64,000 nucleotides of DNA. Source: Volvariella volvacea V23 (Eukaryota > Basidiomycota > Agaricomycetes > Agaricales > Pluteaceae). The translations under genes were made by a program, and so were the position numbers. The notes beneath the pieces are model-generated. The model worked only from the letters and a program-made list of their open reading frames with translations. It had not been told where the DNA came from and made no database searches. Location of the stretch: the NCBI GenBank assembly GCA_000349905.1, contig KB722756.1, positions 62,001 through 126,000 on the forward strand. The letters are read 5' to 3'. Below, piece by piece: positions 1-13,036 of this stretch (position 1 is the first letter of the stretch; each line of letters begins with the position of its first letter).

Positions 1-64
1 CTCGCTCCTCAAGCCAATCCAAGAATAACGACAGCCACTTCGCATCACTTGATCCAATTACCTT

Positions 65-1566
65 TTACTCGATATCCTCCAATACAAGAGTTTCCAGGCC
101 AGGATAAGATGCGCCGCGTACTTTGTTGCATTGCTTGCAACAGCAAAACCGCATCGCCTTGAGTAAATTTGGATCTTGTGATGGATCCAATGGATTTCGG
201 ATTCGGATCCCTGTACTGCGCTCTTCTTTCGATTGGGCCGCGCATAGTGGGCTACCAGCATTAGGAAATGAGAGGAACCCGATGAGGACCTTGATATTTC
301 GAATCCGAATTTTGCTGATATCATGGTGGTTTCGGAAGAGATAGAAGAGGTTTTGAAGGCCCCAGCCGGTCCTTCCAAAGACGTTAAGACAGCGGATTGG
401 GATACCTATCGTCGTTGCAAGCCGATTGAGGTTCTCGGGGAGAAGAGAACTATTAGGTTGGGTATCCAATTTGAAAATACAATCGATGCAGAATGCCACA
501 AGGTCTCGGGCCAGTGCATCTTTTCCTGTAACTGTGATTGTATAGATGCCAAACTTGAAAGCCAAGTGATGCAGTCGTGCATTTGAGCGATGAGGGTTAT
601 TAAAGGGGTCTAACATTTTCTCCAAACTACGAAAGGCCATGGGGATATGATGGGGGTCACTCGAGCTGAGGGACACGTGGACGTCGACCTGTTGTATCTC
701 AGGAAGAATCAAGAAGCCAAGTATATGACTGGATTTGATGCGCAGCCGCAGACGCTCAAGGTTGGGCAACACCACAGAGGTCAAACATCCTTGCTCTTGC
801 TGGTTGTCCCTCCAGGACTCTTCTATCGTAAGGGAGTGAATGGCCATGCAGCGTCTGAGCAGGTCCAGCTCGGTATCGAGTCGCAAGTCCCTGAGGTGAA
901 CGTCGATAACAGTCGGCAAATCCAGATTGTCTTCTAGTGAGCACTGAGAAAACTTGAGGCGGCGGAGGTTGGGCATGACGTCAGGTTGGATGCATTCTAG
1001 TTGGGCGTTTGGAGCACCTGTATGCCCACTTGAGCAACCATACCAACACAGGAGGTCTGTAGCTGGGGTGCAGGTAAATTTCGTAGCCAGGAGAGCCTTT
1101 CCGCGGTGCATCCCGGTCCAAGGTTCAGTGAGCGGATCCTATGCATATTGAGAGCAAGAAGTTGGAACATATCGTCGTAATTGGCGTCCCTTGACTAGGT
1201 AGACAGGGTGCTGACATATAAGGGTTGACTGTTTGAACGCTCAATGAAAGCCTTGAACCATTTGGGGTTCGTCGTCCAGATATGCGTCCATAGTGTCGGA
1301 CAGTCAAGAGAAACATTCCTCCAATAAGAGTAGACTTGAGTAGTCGTAACCCAGCAGAAGTAGGGCGCACTTTTCACGCTTTCACTCTTGGTTTCAACGA
1401 CATAATCGATAACATGTCGCAAGATCCTGTGAACCAGTTCCGCTGGGATCGTTGAGATTGGCATTAATGCATTCCTACGCCGCCGAAGTTCGACTAGTTT
1501 GGCCTTTAAAATCGCAATTTCCCCCTCAACGACGTCAATTTGGGCCTGTAACCGAGGCGATAGCAT
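65..1566 (-). pseudogene. F-box/LRR-like protein, broken
   Basis: Reading leftward from an ATG at 1566, residues 1-35 form a helical leader rich in K/R/E. An Agaricomycete-type F-box follows (ISTIPAELVHRILRHVIDYV), then a conserved W-rich stretch (WRNVSLDCPTLWTHIW). After STLST an in-frame TAG lies at about 1195-1197. The same frame then continues with protein-like sequence (DDMFQLLALNMHRIRSLNLG) until it ends near 1000, while a second frame carries the LRR-like C-terminal part (MPNLRRLKFSQCSLEDNLDL and onward) to the stop at 65. At least two lesions, one nonsense and one frameshift between about 1020 and 1110, are therefore needed. No GT-AG intron of plausible length spans the TAG. Intact members are presumed substrate adaptors of SCF ubiquitin ligases; this copy is probably dead. 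Confidence 0.7.
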
Positions 1567-1658
1567 CTGGGAAGGTCCTGAGGCAAACCCAAAGTCACGG
1601 CGTCACACAACGACAAGGCCAGTCACACCCCGAAGAAGCGCTGACTCTACAGGCGACG

Positions 1659-2338
1659 ATGGCTCAGAGCAACGAAGGCCGACCCTCTCGCTTTGACGAT
1701 CTTTACAAACTCTCGACACAGCGTCAGACTAACGAGGAACGCCCCGATGTTATGCGATACCTCTACATACTGGAAGGTCTTTCGGGCAACATTCTCTATT
1801 CCTGGAACGAAGATTTCGCAAAGACATCGAAAAGAATTCGAGACCTAGCCGCCAAAATCATGGAAAACGGGAAACCGCTTACAGCGGATGACTTGACAAT
1901 CGCATTCATCCTTCGTGCACTCAACAAAAACGAAACGAAACACCTCTATCAGGCGACATTGAACGGTCTACTCAATCTCAAGAGCGGAAATCCTCTCGAT
2001 TTTGTACTCGAGCGCTTAAATTTGGAGTGGCAGCTCAAGCGAACCCAGGATTTGCTCGAGTCCAGTCGCCGCCCAGTGGCTCCGAGGCCCAGCAAACGAT
2101 GGCGTCAATGTACCAACTGCCAGCAAGCCGGCCACGAGTACGCATACTGCATTCAACCCGGAGGGGCGATGGAAGGGAGGACAGTCTCAGAGGCGCTCTG
2201 CATCCGCCGGAATCGCAACATCAAGAACTCTAGGATCAACTACACCGCTATTCATTCTCGTTCATCACTTTCATCCCGGACTCGAACGACATTTGGCTCG
2301 TAAATAGTGGCAGTACACTATCATATATTCACTTTTAG
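1659..2338 (+). mobile_element. Copia LTR retrotransposon relic (gag plus start of protease)
   Basis: The frame from the ATG at 1659 to the stop at 2301-2303 resembles a Ty1/Copia gag polyprotein, with an alpha-helical gag core followed by a retroviral zinc knuckle CTNCQQAGHEYAYC (CX2CX4HX4C) and the IQPGG motif common after this knuckle in mushroom Copia elements. Just past the knuckle a second frame (-1 relative to gag) reads DIWLVNSGSTLSYIHF and stops at 2336-2338. This matches the protease active-site block (W-x-x-D-S-G), but with Asp replaced by Asn, so it would be inactive. No integrase, reverse transcriptase, RNase H or LTR is visible nearby. The frame stays open upstream to 1452, but that part lies antisense to the F-box relic and is not gag-like. 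Confidence 0.75.
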
Positions 2339-2717
2339 GGAGACGGGGGTGTGTAGTTTATCCAGTTTCTGAATTATTATATAGCCTGCGCTCGGTGTAA
2401 GGGTTTTCCAAGGTTTCGAGTAACTAAAGTCAATGTAACAATGAAGGATAACAAAACGAACAATATAGAACTTTTGAAGAGGAATCATAATTTGTGCAAT
2501 GTATGCGAATCGGAGCGTCTATATACAGTATAGAGGATAGGTAATTAGGTACATCTTCCAGAGTAGTGAGGCACTTTTCGTGAAAAGTCGACTAGAAGGG
2601 CTTGCGCTGTTGAACCTCCAGGAGACCCAACAGACAAAGAATAGAATAAGGATTTGGAACCATGAAAGACAAAATAAAGGAAGATGGTCATGAAACCAAA
2701 AAGTTCAGGCCACCCTG
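2339..2717. other. Intergenic, no gene seen
   Basis: This is moderately AT-rich sequence between the Copia relic and the 3' end of the WW-domain gene. It probably holds the 3' untranslated region of the minus-strand gene. No LTR, tRNA or convincing reading frame is visible. Confidence 0.5.
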
Positions 2718-5700
2718 TCATACAGGCCTCCTCCCCCGCCTGGGTCTACCACCTTTTCTACGCCTTTTCAAATTGCCATCGTCATCAAAGAAATCCTGTT
2801 GGTCTCTTGGACCGTCAAAAAGCCCGTCATCTCTGTCTCTCTTCGATGGCACCTGCACTCGATCTCTCAGGGATTGTGGTGGAGACTCCATCGGTGGTGG
2901 CACTGAAGGGACATCACCCTTGTCCAATGAAAGGCGCTCAAGCAATGATGAGCCTGCTGGGGGCCGTTTGGAAGGATTCCCAGACCTGGGGCGACGCTCG
3001 GAATTATGGGATGGAGGTGGAAGATTGGTTTGGGGTCGTGGCGGTAGGTGATCTGGTAAACGGTCGTCGCGTTCGCGACGTAGCGGGATAGGAGCTGGGT
3101 GGATGACAGGGGAGAGGTGGGGAGCGGATGACGATGGAGCACCAACTTCTTCGTATGGGTTTGGTAATGGTGGACGTTGCCTACTTCCACCGTTATCATA
3201 CCATTGACTGCTGCCTCTACCATTGCCCCAGCGCCTTCCACGGCTGTCGCTACCAGTTTGCGACTCTCGCAGGCTCGATTCAGGGCGGCTGGGTAATGAT
3301 GAAGGGAGTCCACGGTTCTGTTCATATGTCCTGCTTGAATTGTCAGGCGGTGGCCCATCAATATCCATCTCCCTGCCAAAACCACGTTCCCTGAGGACTG
3401 GCGTTGGCCTATCATCATCACCAATTGGTGCATCTTGTCGACTCCAATTCTCACGTCGTAGCCCCACCTCATGCCCATTCCCATATTCTCGTACACCCCT
3501 GGAATCCTTCACCTGTGGTGGCAAATCGCGATAACTATGTTCACGGTGCGGACCACTACCTCCTCTATCATCAAACCGCCCTACGCCATCAATAAAGGAA
3601 GGGGCGAGATATCGTTCCCCAGGTTCCACCTGTTTGGGACGATCATGCAAACGCAAGGCGTCATCGAAATCTCCTAGTGAAGCCATCGAGGGTTCGCGTG
3701 AAAGGGGCGGTGGAGTAGCAGCGCGGTGCTCACTTTCTTCGCTAGTGCCGCGATATCGCGTGTCTCGAGGCGGTGATGAGGTCCACAACTCTGGTCTTGG
3801 GGGTTGCTACTCTCGAGACTTCAGCTAGTGCACACGGAAGGGGGGAATTAACTGACCTGAGAGGGCAGGCGCCGATGGGGTGATCTTTCTCTTGATGCGA
3901 ATGGCTGAGGGTCACCAAGCTAAGTAAAGTATCGCGCATACATGTACAAGGACATACCGGTGTACTTCTCTCATCACGATCATCGGTTCCAGGTCGAAAG
4001 TTATCAATCAAAGGCTTGGGCTAGAGGGGCTCCGAATAAGTTGCGTGTGCTATAGATCATCATAAAAGCATACCGGGCGTGAACCCCTCACATGTGGGGG
4101 AGGGTCCCTATATCTGCCGCGACGTGATGCGGGGTCATCAATAGAGTCGCCCTGTTGGTTCGCAGAGGGCGGCGGAGAATCAGCACGACTTGCTGATCTC
4201 TTTCCAATGGGTACACTATTTGTGCCAGAGATTCTTGGAGGTGGCAGCGGCGGAGGTTGCCTGCGAGATGTCTCAATCCGGGTCTGTGAGCTAGATGTTA
4301 GAGTCGTGCACAAAATAGATGCAAGATAACCAACCGGCATATCGCTTGACCTTACTGAATCCATTCTTTGCTCTTCTCGGACCTGTACAGCTGCCCCTTC
4401 GCCAGTTGAGTTATTGAACGATTTTCTGAGAGCATAACCATCCCCATATCTTGCTGGGGGTGGTACTGTCCGCACGGGTGGCCTATATGTGCCAATGTCT
4501 GACGGGCCATTCATCGCGCTTGAAATTGGAGACGGTGCAACCCGCTCATCTCGACGTTCTGTATCCCTCCCCCTGAAGCTACCTCGTTCTGAAGCTACCT
4601 CGCCCTGCCATCCTCTTTCATGCTCTCTGTCCCTTTCTCGCTCCCGTCCTTTAGGAGCAGTCGGTGCACCCACCTGCATGATCAATGCCTCTCTGTCCGG
4701 GTGTACTCTCATCGCCTGGCCTTGGTCTCTGTCAACATCCATGGGTGGAACGTCATCACGGAGACGAGATCGCTCTACATGAGGTGGTGGAGCACGCCTT
4801 CCACTCCCCCCATCCCGACTTCGTCCCCATTCCCTATCGCGATCGTCAATCTTTGGGGGTGGTGGGCCGCGTGACCCATAGGGTGGATAGGGCTGAGAAG
4901 CTGAGGCAGAAGAGACCGAGCGTTGTTCTCTTGGTCCTGATGGTGGATGTGAGTCGAAGTGCGGTGAAGATGAGGCAGTGGAGGTCGAGGAGGATAGGTT
5001 TTGCGGTGGTGGTAGATGAGAGGATCCCGAAGGAGGGTGAGTCTTGTACTTCGACACCTCCAAAAACCTTTCTTTCTGTGGAGGGAGAGGCTCTCGTTTG
5101 CGGCCTAAAGACACAGTGTTAGATAGGCATCAGGAAATGATAAGTCGTCACATACGAGGAACATTTGGTGGTGGGGCTGCTGGGACTGGCTGCAGTTGTG
5201 TTGGCGAACGGGTGGCCTGATGATGATTCTCCGAAGCAGCCGCTCTTCTGTCTGCCGAACTGTCCGAAGACATTGACATTGACACTGAAACAATGTTGGC
5301 CAAGAGTGGTGCGGAGACTGGAGGCTGTTGATAGCTGCTCATACTCCCACCGTACTTGTCTGGTTCTCTCCCTCTGCCTCTATACTCTTCCTCTCGTCTC
5401 CCATCTTTACTTCTTTCACCCTCCTCTTTTGCTATTTCCTCCTGGCGCGTGTCACGGTGTGAATCCACCAAGAACTCGTCAGGCACCATAGATTCGTCGT
5501 CATCAACCTCCATGGCCGTTGCTACACTCATCATGGATGCAGAAGCAGTGAGCTTCCGGGCGATCATGGCTGCGTTAGCGGTGGCAGCAGCGACCACGGT
5601 GGTGTCTACAGCCGAGACGGATACAGAAACATCGCCAAATCTTGACCTTCGGTCTCGACTTCTTGTTCCTGATGGCATAGATGTTGTGGTTGCGGGTGTT

Positions 5701-7909
5701 GGAGGTAGATCGGGATGCGGTTGCTGCTGTTGCCGTGCCATGCTCTCTGTCGACACTGAGATATTTGGCCTTCGATGATCACTTCCGTCATCGTGTCGAC
5801 GTTGCGAATTTAGTGGGAGCTGATATTGTGAAAGCGGCAGTCGCGGCGATAGAGCCCGTGCAGGTGGCGAAGGCGAAGCGCGCCTATGAGATCGTAGTGG
5901 TGGAGATGAGGGTGACCTGCGTCCTAGATTCATGAAAGGGAGAAAGAGCGAATGCATGAGGGCCACGTTCACATGATTGAGAGATATAGAACAGAGAGGA
6001 AGAAAGCAGGGGGACATGCGATAGGGATGGTCATCAGTCTACCATCCATGCTATGAATATGAGCAGCTGCGTCCTCGGGTAGGATCATGTAATGGAACAT
6101 GACGAGTAGGGAAGGGATAATGCATTGCGAGAAGGGGCAGGAACGGGGAGATGCCGGCGAGTGGTACCATGTACGAGTATGGGGAGTAGGAGTAGGTGGC
6201 AGTGCAAGAAGGCAGAGAGCCTTAGCAATACTCCCACCACCATAAATTCCAGGAGACATGAATGCTCTACACCTTTGGAGCGCACAGGCTGCCGTACGGG
6301 AACGATACGATAGGGAGGTGTGCAGAGAGGGTGATGGGAGGAGGCTGATAACCTACTGGGTGCGGATATGTTATGCTCCTGATGGCGAGGGTGCTGATTA
6401 CGGCGTTCACGCCCTTCTGAAGCGGTTGAGAGCGATGCATCACGTTGGCGAACAGCTGATTCACGGTCAGTCTCTGGGTCTCTGTCAGGGTCAGGATCTT
6501 GTCGACCGCCCGCGCTGGAGGCAGTGCTAAGTCGAGTAGAAGCGGAACCAGCAGCTTCATGAGCGGACTTATTGCCTGGTTCTGTGACAAGAGCCTGTGG
6601 GTCTTGCATTAAGTATGACTGTGCTGTACTATCTGCAGGATAATAGCGGTCACGGTCCTTGGACACAGCTGTGACAGGTACATCTGAGTTAGTGGTCGTC
6701 CTGGAGCTACGTCCTGGGCGTTGTGCACCATTCCCATTTCGGGATATACGGGTATCACGGTTGAGGCGCTGAGGTTCGGAGAGTGACGTTGGTGGAGGTA
6801 AAGGCGAAGGCGATCGTTCACGCTCATATATACGCTCTCTTAGAAGCCTAGGTGAGCCGGGTGAGGGAGGCCTCCTAGCAACAGGAGCAGCATAGTGACG
6901 ATCACGTTCTCGTTCGCGGTCTGAATCTTCCTTGGTCCTGTCATTACGCCTAGAATCAGTTGGATGATCAGCGGCGCCGGGTCGGTAGTGCCGGTCTTCA
7001 AATGAAAGTTCTGTGTGATTAGATTGAGACCCATCTTTGTGCTCTGCGTCAGTCCCAGGCTGCACCCGAGCAATGCGCGAAGACTGCCGAGAGGAATCAG
7101 AAATAGCACCACTCGAGGGTCTGTCTCTTGCAGACAGACTGCTACCCCTGCGCCGCCGGGTGCTGCTAGACCTGCCATCTTTAGAAGGACTTCCGGGAAT
7201 CGTCCAAGTCGAAACGCCTGTCACTGGATTGAAGTAATACGTTTGGTTATCACGAGAACGACGGGACTCCCAAGGCGGTGGAAGGTTTTCCGCATCGGTA
7301 GGCGTCGAAGTAGAGTTCTTGGCGCTGCCTGTTTCGACTTCAATACGCAGCAACAATATGGTAGAGATGACGGGAAAAAGACGCACTGCGACCAGCGTGT
7401 CCAGCCATGGCAGTTGCCTCGACCATTGTTGAGTGAGATGGAATAAATGCAAACGCAGACGAAACTGGTTTTGGAGGTAACGCATGAGTCAGTCGAGTGG
7501 GCGGTCTTGGTGTGGGCGAATTATGGTTATTTTCCGAATGTGAATATCGGGTAGGTGACCCAGGACTTCTTTTAGGAGGCGTTCGGTGTGAGCTGTTGTG
7601 GGATTTCTCTGTCTCGGTTCTCGACAAAGGCTGGTTCACAGTGCTCATTTTAGTTGCCCGCTGATGAGCCGTGTCTCCATTGGATAGAATATGCCTGGTG
7701 TCATCTGCTTGACTATCGCGAGGATCTTGGAAGACGCTAATGTCTTCTTCCTCATCACCTAGCGAAACTGCGTCTTCGTCGTCGAGGTCGCCTGAACTGT
7801 GTTGAGTGCCTAGGCCAATGGGTTGCGAGAGTGGTGGCTCCTGATGTTCGTCGTCATCGTTTGACCAGTCAAGAACTTCGGTGTCGTCGTCCATGAGTAA
7901 GGCGTACAA
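2718..7909 (-). CDS. WW-domain protein, Ser/Arg/Pro-rich
   Basis: Multi-exon minus-strand gene starting at the ATG at 7909 (acidic MYALLMDDDTEVLDW). One intron, donor GTGCGT and acceptor AACAG at about 7332-7390, joins the first exon to one encoding a single WW domain: LPPPWESRRSRDNQTYYFNP followed by VTGVSTWTIP, with both signature Trp and the YYF core. WW domains bind proline-rich peptides. The rest is low-complexity RS/RD/RER and proline-rich sequence, then a basic tail ending GRPRRGRRPV at 2718. A 60-base in-frame intron lies near 4280-4340. Long open stretches at about 2718-3788, 4050-5114, 5148-6017 and 6085-7330 are likely exons, but joins between about 5950 and 6600 are unclear because three frames stay open. 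RS composition suggests a nuclear mRNA-processing or transcription role (inference). The name is limited to the domain. Confidence 0.75.
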
Positions 7910-8165
7910 AGGAAAACAAGAGGCAGGCGAAACAGAGGACTAAAGGAGGGTGTTGGACTCAAAGGACACAATGCAGGTGGCACTGCGATCGATTTAAACT
8001 CCGCTTGAAATTAATACCCGTGCTGGCAATCGCGGTCACCGTCGACGACAATACTTGGCTCGACGTCTACGACAAATCCTCTGTATAATTTTTTCGTTCC
8101 TTACTTTTAAATCCGACAACTTCACTCTGGCAACCTTTCGTCGAATCAGGACAGTCAATGAAGCC
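7910..8165. promoter_or_regulatory. Shared divergent upstream region
   Basis: About 255 bases separate the start codons of the WW-domain gene (minus) and UNC50 (plus), so both promoters must lie here or within the genes. No clear TATA box or palindrome stands out. Co-regulation is inferred from the layout only. Confidence 0.35.
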
Positions 8166-9340
8166 ATGGTTCTCCCAACGAGCGCGTCATACAACATAGA
8201 GGATGGTACATATTCCACTCGTAACTCGACACCCCTCACACAGAGGGTCCCCGCGATCTTTAGAAGGCTGCATAGGTTTCATCAGATGGTCCGTATGTCT
8301 GTCACACTGCCGTAGTTGCAAGCTGAGAAGCCTTGACTGGACACAGGATTTTGAGCTAGCTGCATGGCAATTGACATACCTATGCCTAGCTCCCCGGAGG
8401 GTGTAAGTAAGGTGTCTGCGCGTTATGTGCTATAAGCTACTTACCGCTTCTTCTCCCGTATTGGTGCATGTAGCTACCGCAATGTCTATTATCATAAACG
8501 TGGGATATTCCTACTTCGTCTTGGTGGATGAGTTGTGACCGGATGCGCCAACATTAGAAACAAAAAATACGTGGGCGAGAGATGACCCCGCCATCCTCGT
8601 GCTGATTGCAGCCTGCCTTGGAGGTAAGTCCCTGGCATTCAAACCTGTGTTATGCCGATTACCCACCGCGTTTTGGCGATATAGTCTCAGCAGCTGCATG
8701 GTCGCTCGTGTATAGTTTCAACGTGGTTGAGGCAATCGAACTGGCTGTGTTAATGGTTCTGCGCGATTTCCTACTTTCGGGGGCCATCATTTCTACGCTC
8801 TTATGGTTGGTGAAACTTCCAAAGCTCATCTATAGCATCATCTGACCTAGATGCTAGGTTTATCTCTAACCGCCTCCTGGTGTCGCCCCCATCACACTCG
8901 ACCCCCGCGGATTCGTCAATAGAATGGGCATATGTCTTCGATGTCCACACCAATGCATTCTTCCCGTTGTACTTGACCCTCTACCTCGCACAGCTGTTTC
9001 TACTCCCCATCATTCTCAAAGACAACTGGGTGTGCCTGTGGGTAGGCAATACGCTCTACTTGGTCGCGTATGTCTTCTTTGAACTGCTTGTCCATCAAAT
9101 TGACAACATTTGCAGCTTCGCGCAATACACCTACGGCATATATCTTGGCTTGAACGGTGAGCCCAACCCTAGCAGTATACAACATCTCCATAACAGAATG
9201 TTGTATCTTTAGCACTGCCATTTTTGATCCGTTCGGAACTGCTTCTCTCACCACTGCTCCCATTGTTCACAGCATATATTGTATCGCTGTTGGGGTTCAA
9301 TGTTGGAAAGCATGTGTTACAGGTATATTTTGGGTCATAG
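8166..9340 (+). CDS. GMH1: UNC-50 / GMH1 family Golgi membrane protein
   Basis: Spliced from about seven small exons. The ATG at 8166 opens MVLPTSASYNIEDGTYSTRN. The next exon gives DFELAAWQLTYLCLAPRRV, a 26-base exon gives the YRNVYYHK segment, then TKNTWARDDPAILVLIAACL and SLVYSFNVVEAIELAVLM. These are followed by IEWAYVFDVHTNAFFPLYLT, LPIILKDNWVCLWVGNTLYL, FAQYTYGIYLGLNALPFL and a last transmembrane exon ending at the TAG at 9338-9340. The W-x-R-D-D-P-A, EWAYVFDVH-NAFFP and GNTLYLVA blocks are hallmarks of the UNC-50 family, multi-pass proteins of the early Golgi linked in yeast to the Arf-GEF Gea1 and in animals to nicotinic receptor trafficking. Frame is kept across all joins, so the gene looks functional. 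It is divergent from the WW gene and upstream of calcineurin in the same direction. Confidence 0.9.
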
Positions 9341-9609
9341 TTGTTAGCGTAGAGATAGGGACAATATATGTTATTTTGAGCCTGAGCTGTGCAAGTGTGA
9401 ATGAGGATATGGACATTGATGGAGCGAGCACGCGGCATTCATGTAATAATCTGTTGTCACGCCTCGTCGGAGTCCTGGCTCTCCTTCTTCCCCTCCTCCA
9501 TTTCACTTCCTCCCGACATTCACCTATTCTACCTTTGCGAACCTGTAGTCCTTAATTTCCTCATCTCTCACTCGGAATTACCCTATTTTCTTCAAACCGC
9601 GTTATCGCG

Positions 9610-12323
<2,714 letters not shown>

Positions 12324-12822
12324 GGCCCTAACAGGTGGTGGAGGTGGCAAACGCTTGAAGCCCAAGACGTGGAAGCTGGGTGTCAACCTATCCTCCTTGC
12401 GCCGGTGGAAGGTGTTGAAGAAGGTTGAGGGAGGTAGGTGAAGGATGGAGCGTTCCAGTTGCTGTGATTTGGATTTAAATTCGGATTCGGGTGAGGAAAT
12501 GCGAAAAGCCATATAAAAAGTAGATCACTTCTTTTCTTCCTTCCATCCTTCTTCTTGTCCATTGTTTCTGTTTCCAATTGCATATTTGTTCCCGGTTTAA
12601 TAGTGATGAAATCCTGGTGATGAAGGGGTATTATGATCGGTTTGGACTTCCATTCATATGGTGCATTCATGTCTCTGGAATTCTTGTATCTTCTACAATA
12701 GCTAGTACATTTCTTCCCGCCATGTCTCCGTTTCTTCGCGTCGGGCTCTATTATGCAGTATTTCTTTGCCGGATCCCTTTCGTAGTGCGAGTTGCTGTTC
12801 GTTTCGCTAAATCATCAAAAAA
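12324..12822. other. Intergenic between calcineurin and tRNA
   Basis: This stretch includes the calcineurin 3' untranslated region. No convincing coding sequence is seen. A run of six T on the minus strand just past the tRNA end (12817-12822) is the likely Pol III terminator. Confidence 0.5.
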
Positions 12823-12895
12823 TGGTTCAATCCAGGATCGAACTGGAGACCTTCTGTGTGTAAGACAGAAATCATAACCACTAGACCATTGAACC
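12823..12895 (-). tRNA. trnV-UAC: tRNA-Val (anticodon TAC)
   Basis: Cloverleaf read on the minus strand: acceptor GGTTCAA paired with TTGAACC plus discriminator A, A-box-like TGGTCTAGTGG, anticodon stem TCTGT/ACAGA around loop CTTACAC (anticodon TAC), T-arm TCCAG-TTCGATC-CTGGA. It is 73 nucleotides long with no intron. A run of six T follows the 3' end. It is identical to the tRNA at 29905-29977. Confidence 0.93.
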
Positions 12896-13036
12896 GTAAT
12901 TTAAGTGCGACTCGAAAAATCTACCAGCTGGGCATCAATTTATCCGTCTGCTTACTAATAATCTTATCTAAATTCGACACCCTCCTCTCCGCGAGCATTT
13001 CAACGACTATGCACAACCTTTATCATCGCTATACCT

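Noticed and set aside
1452..1658. Upstream extension of the gag frame
   Set aside because: Lies antisense to the F-box relic start and has no gag likeness. The ATG at 1659 fits better.
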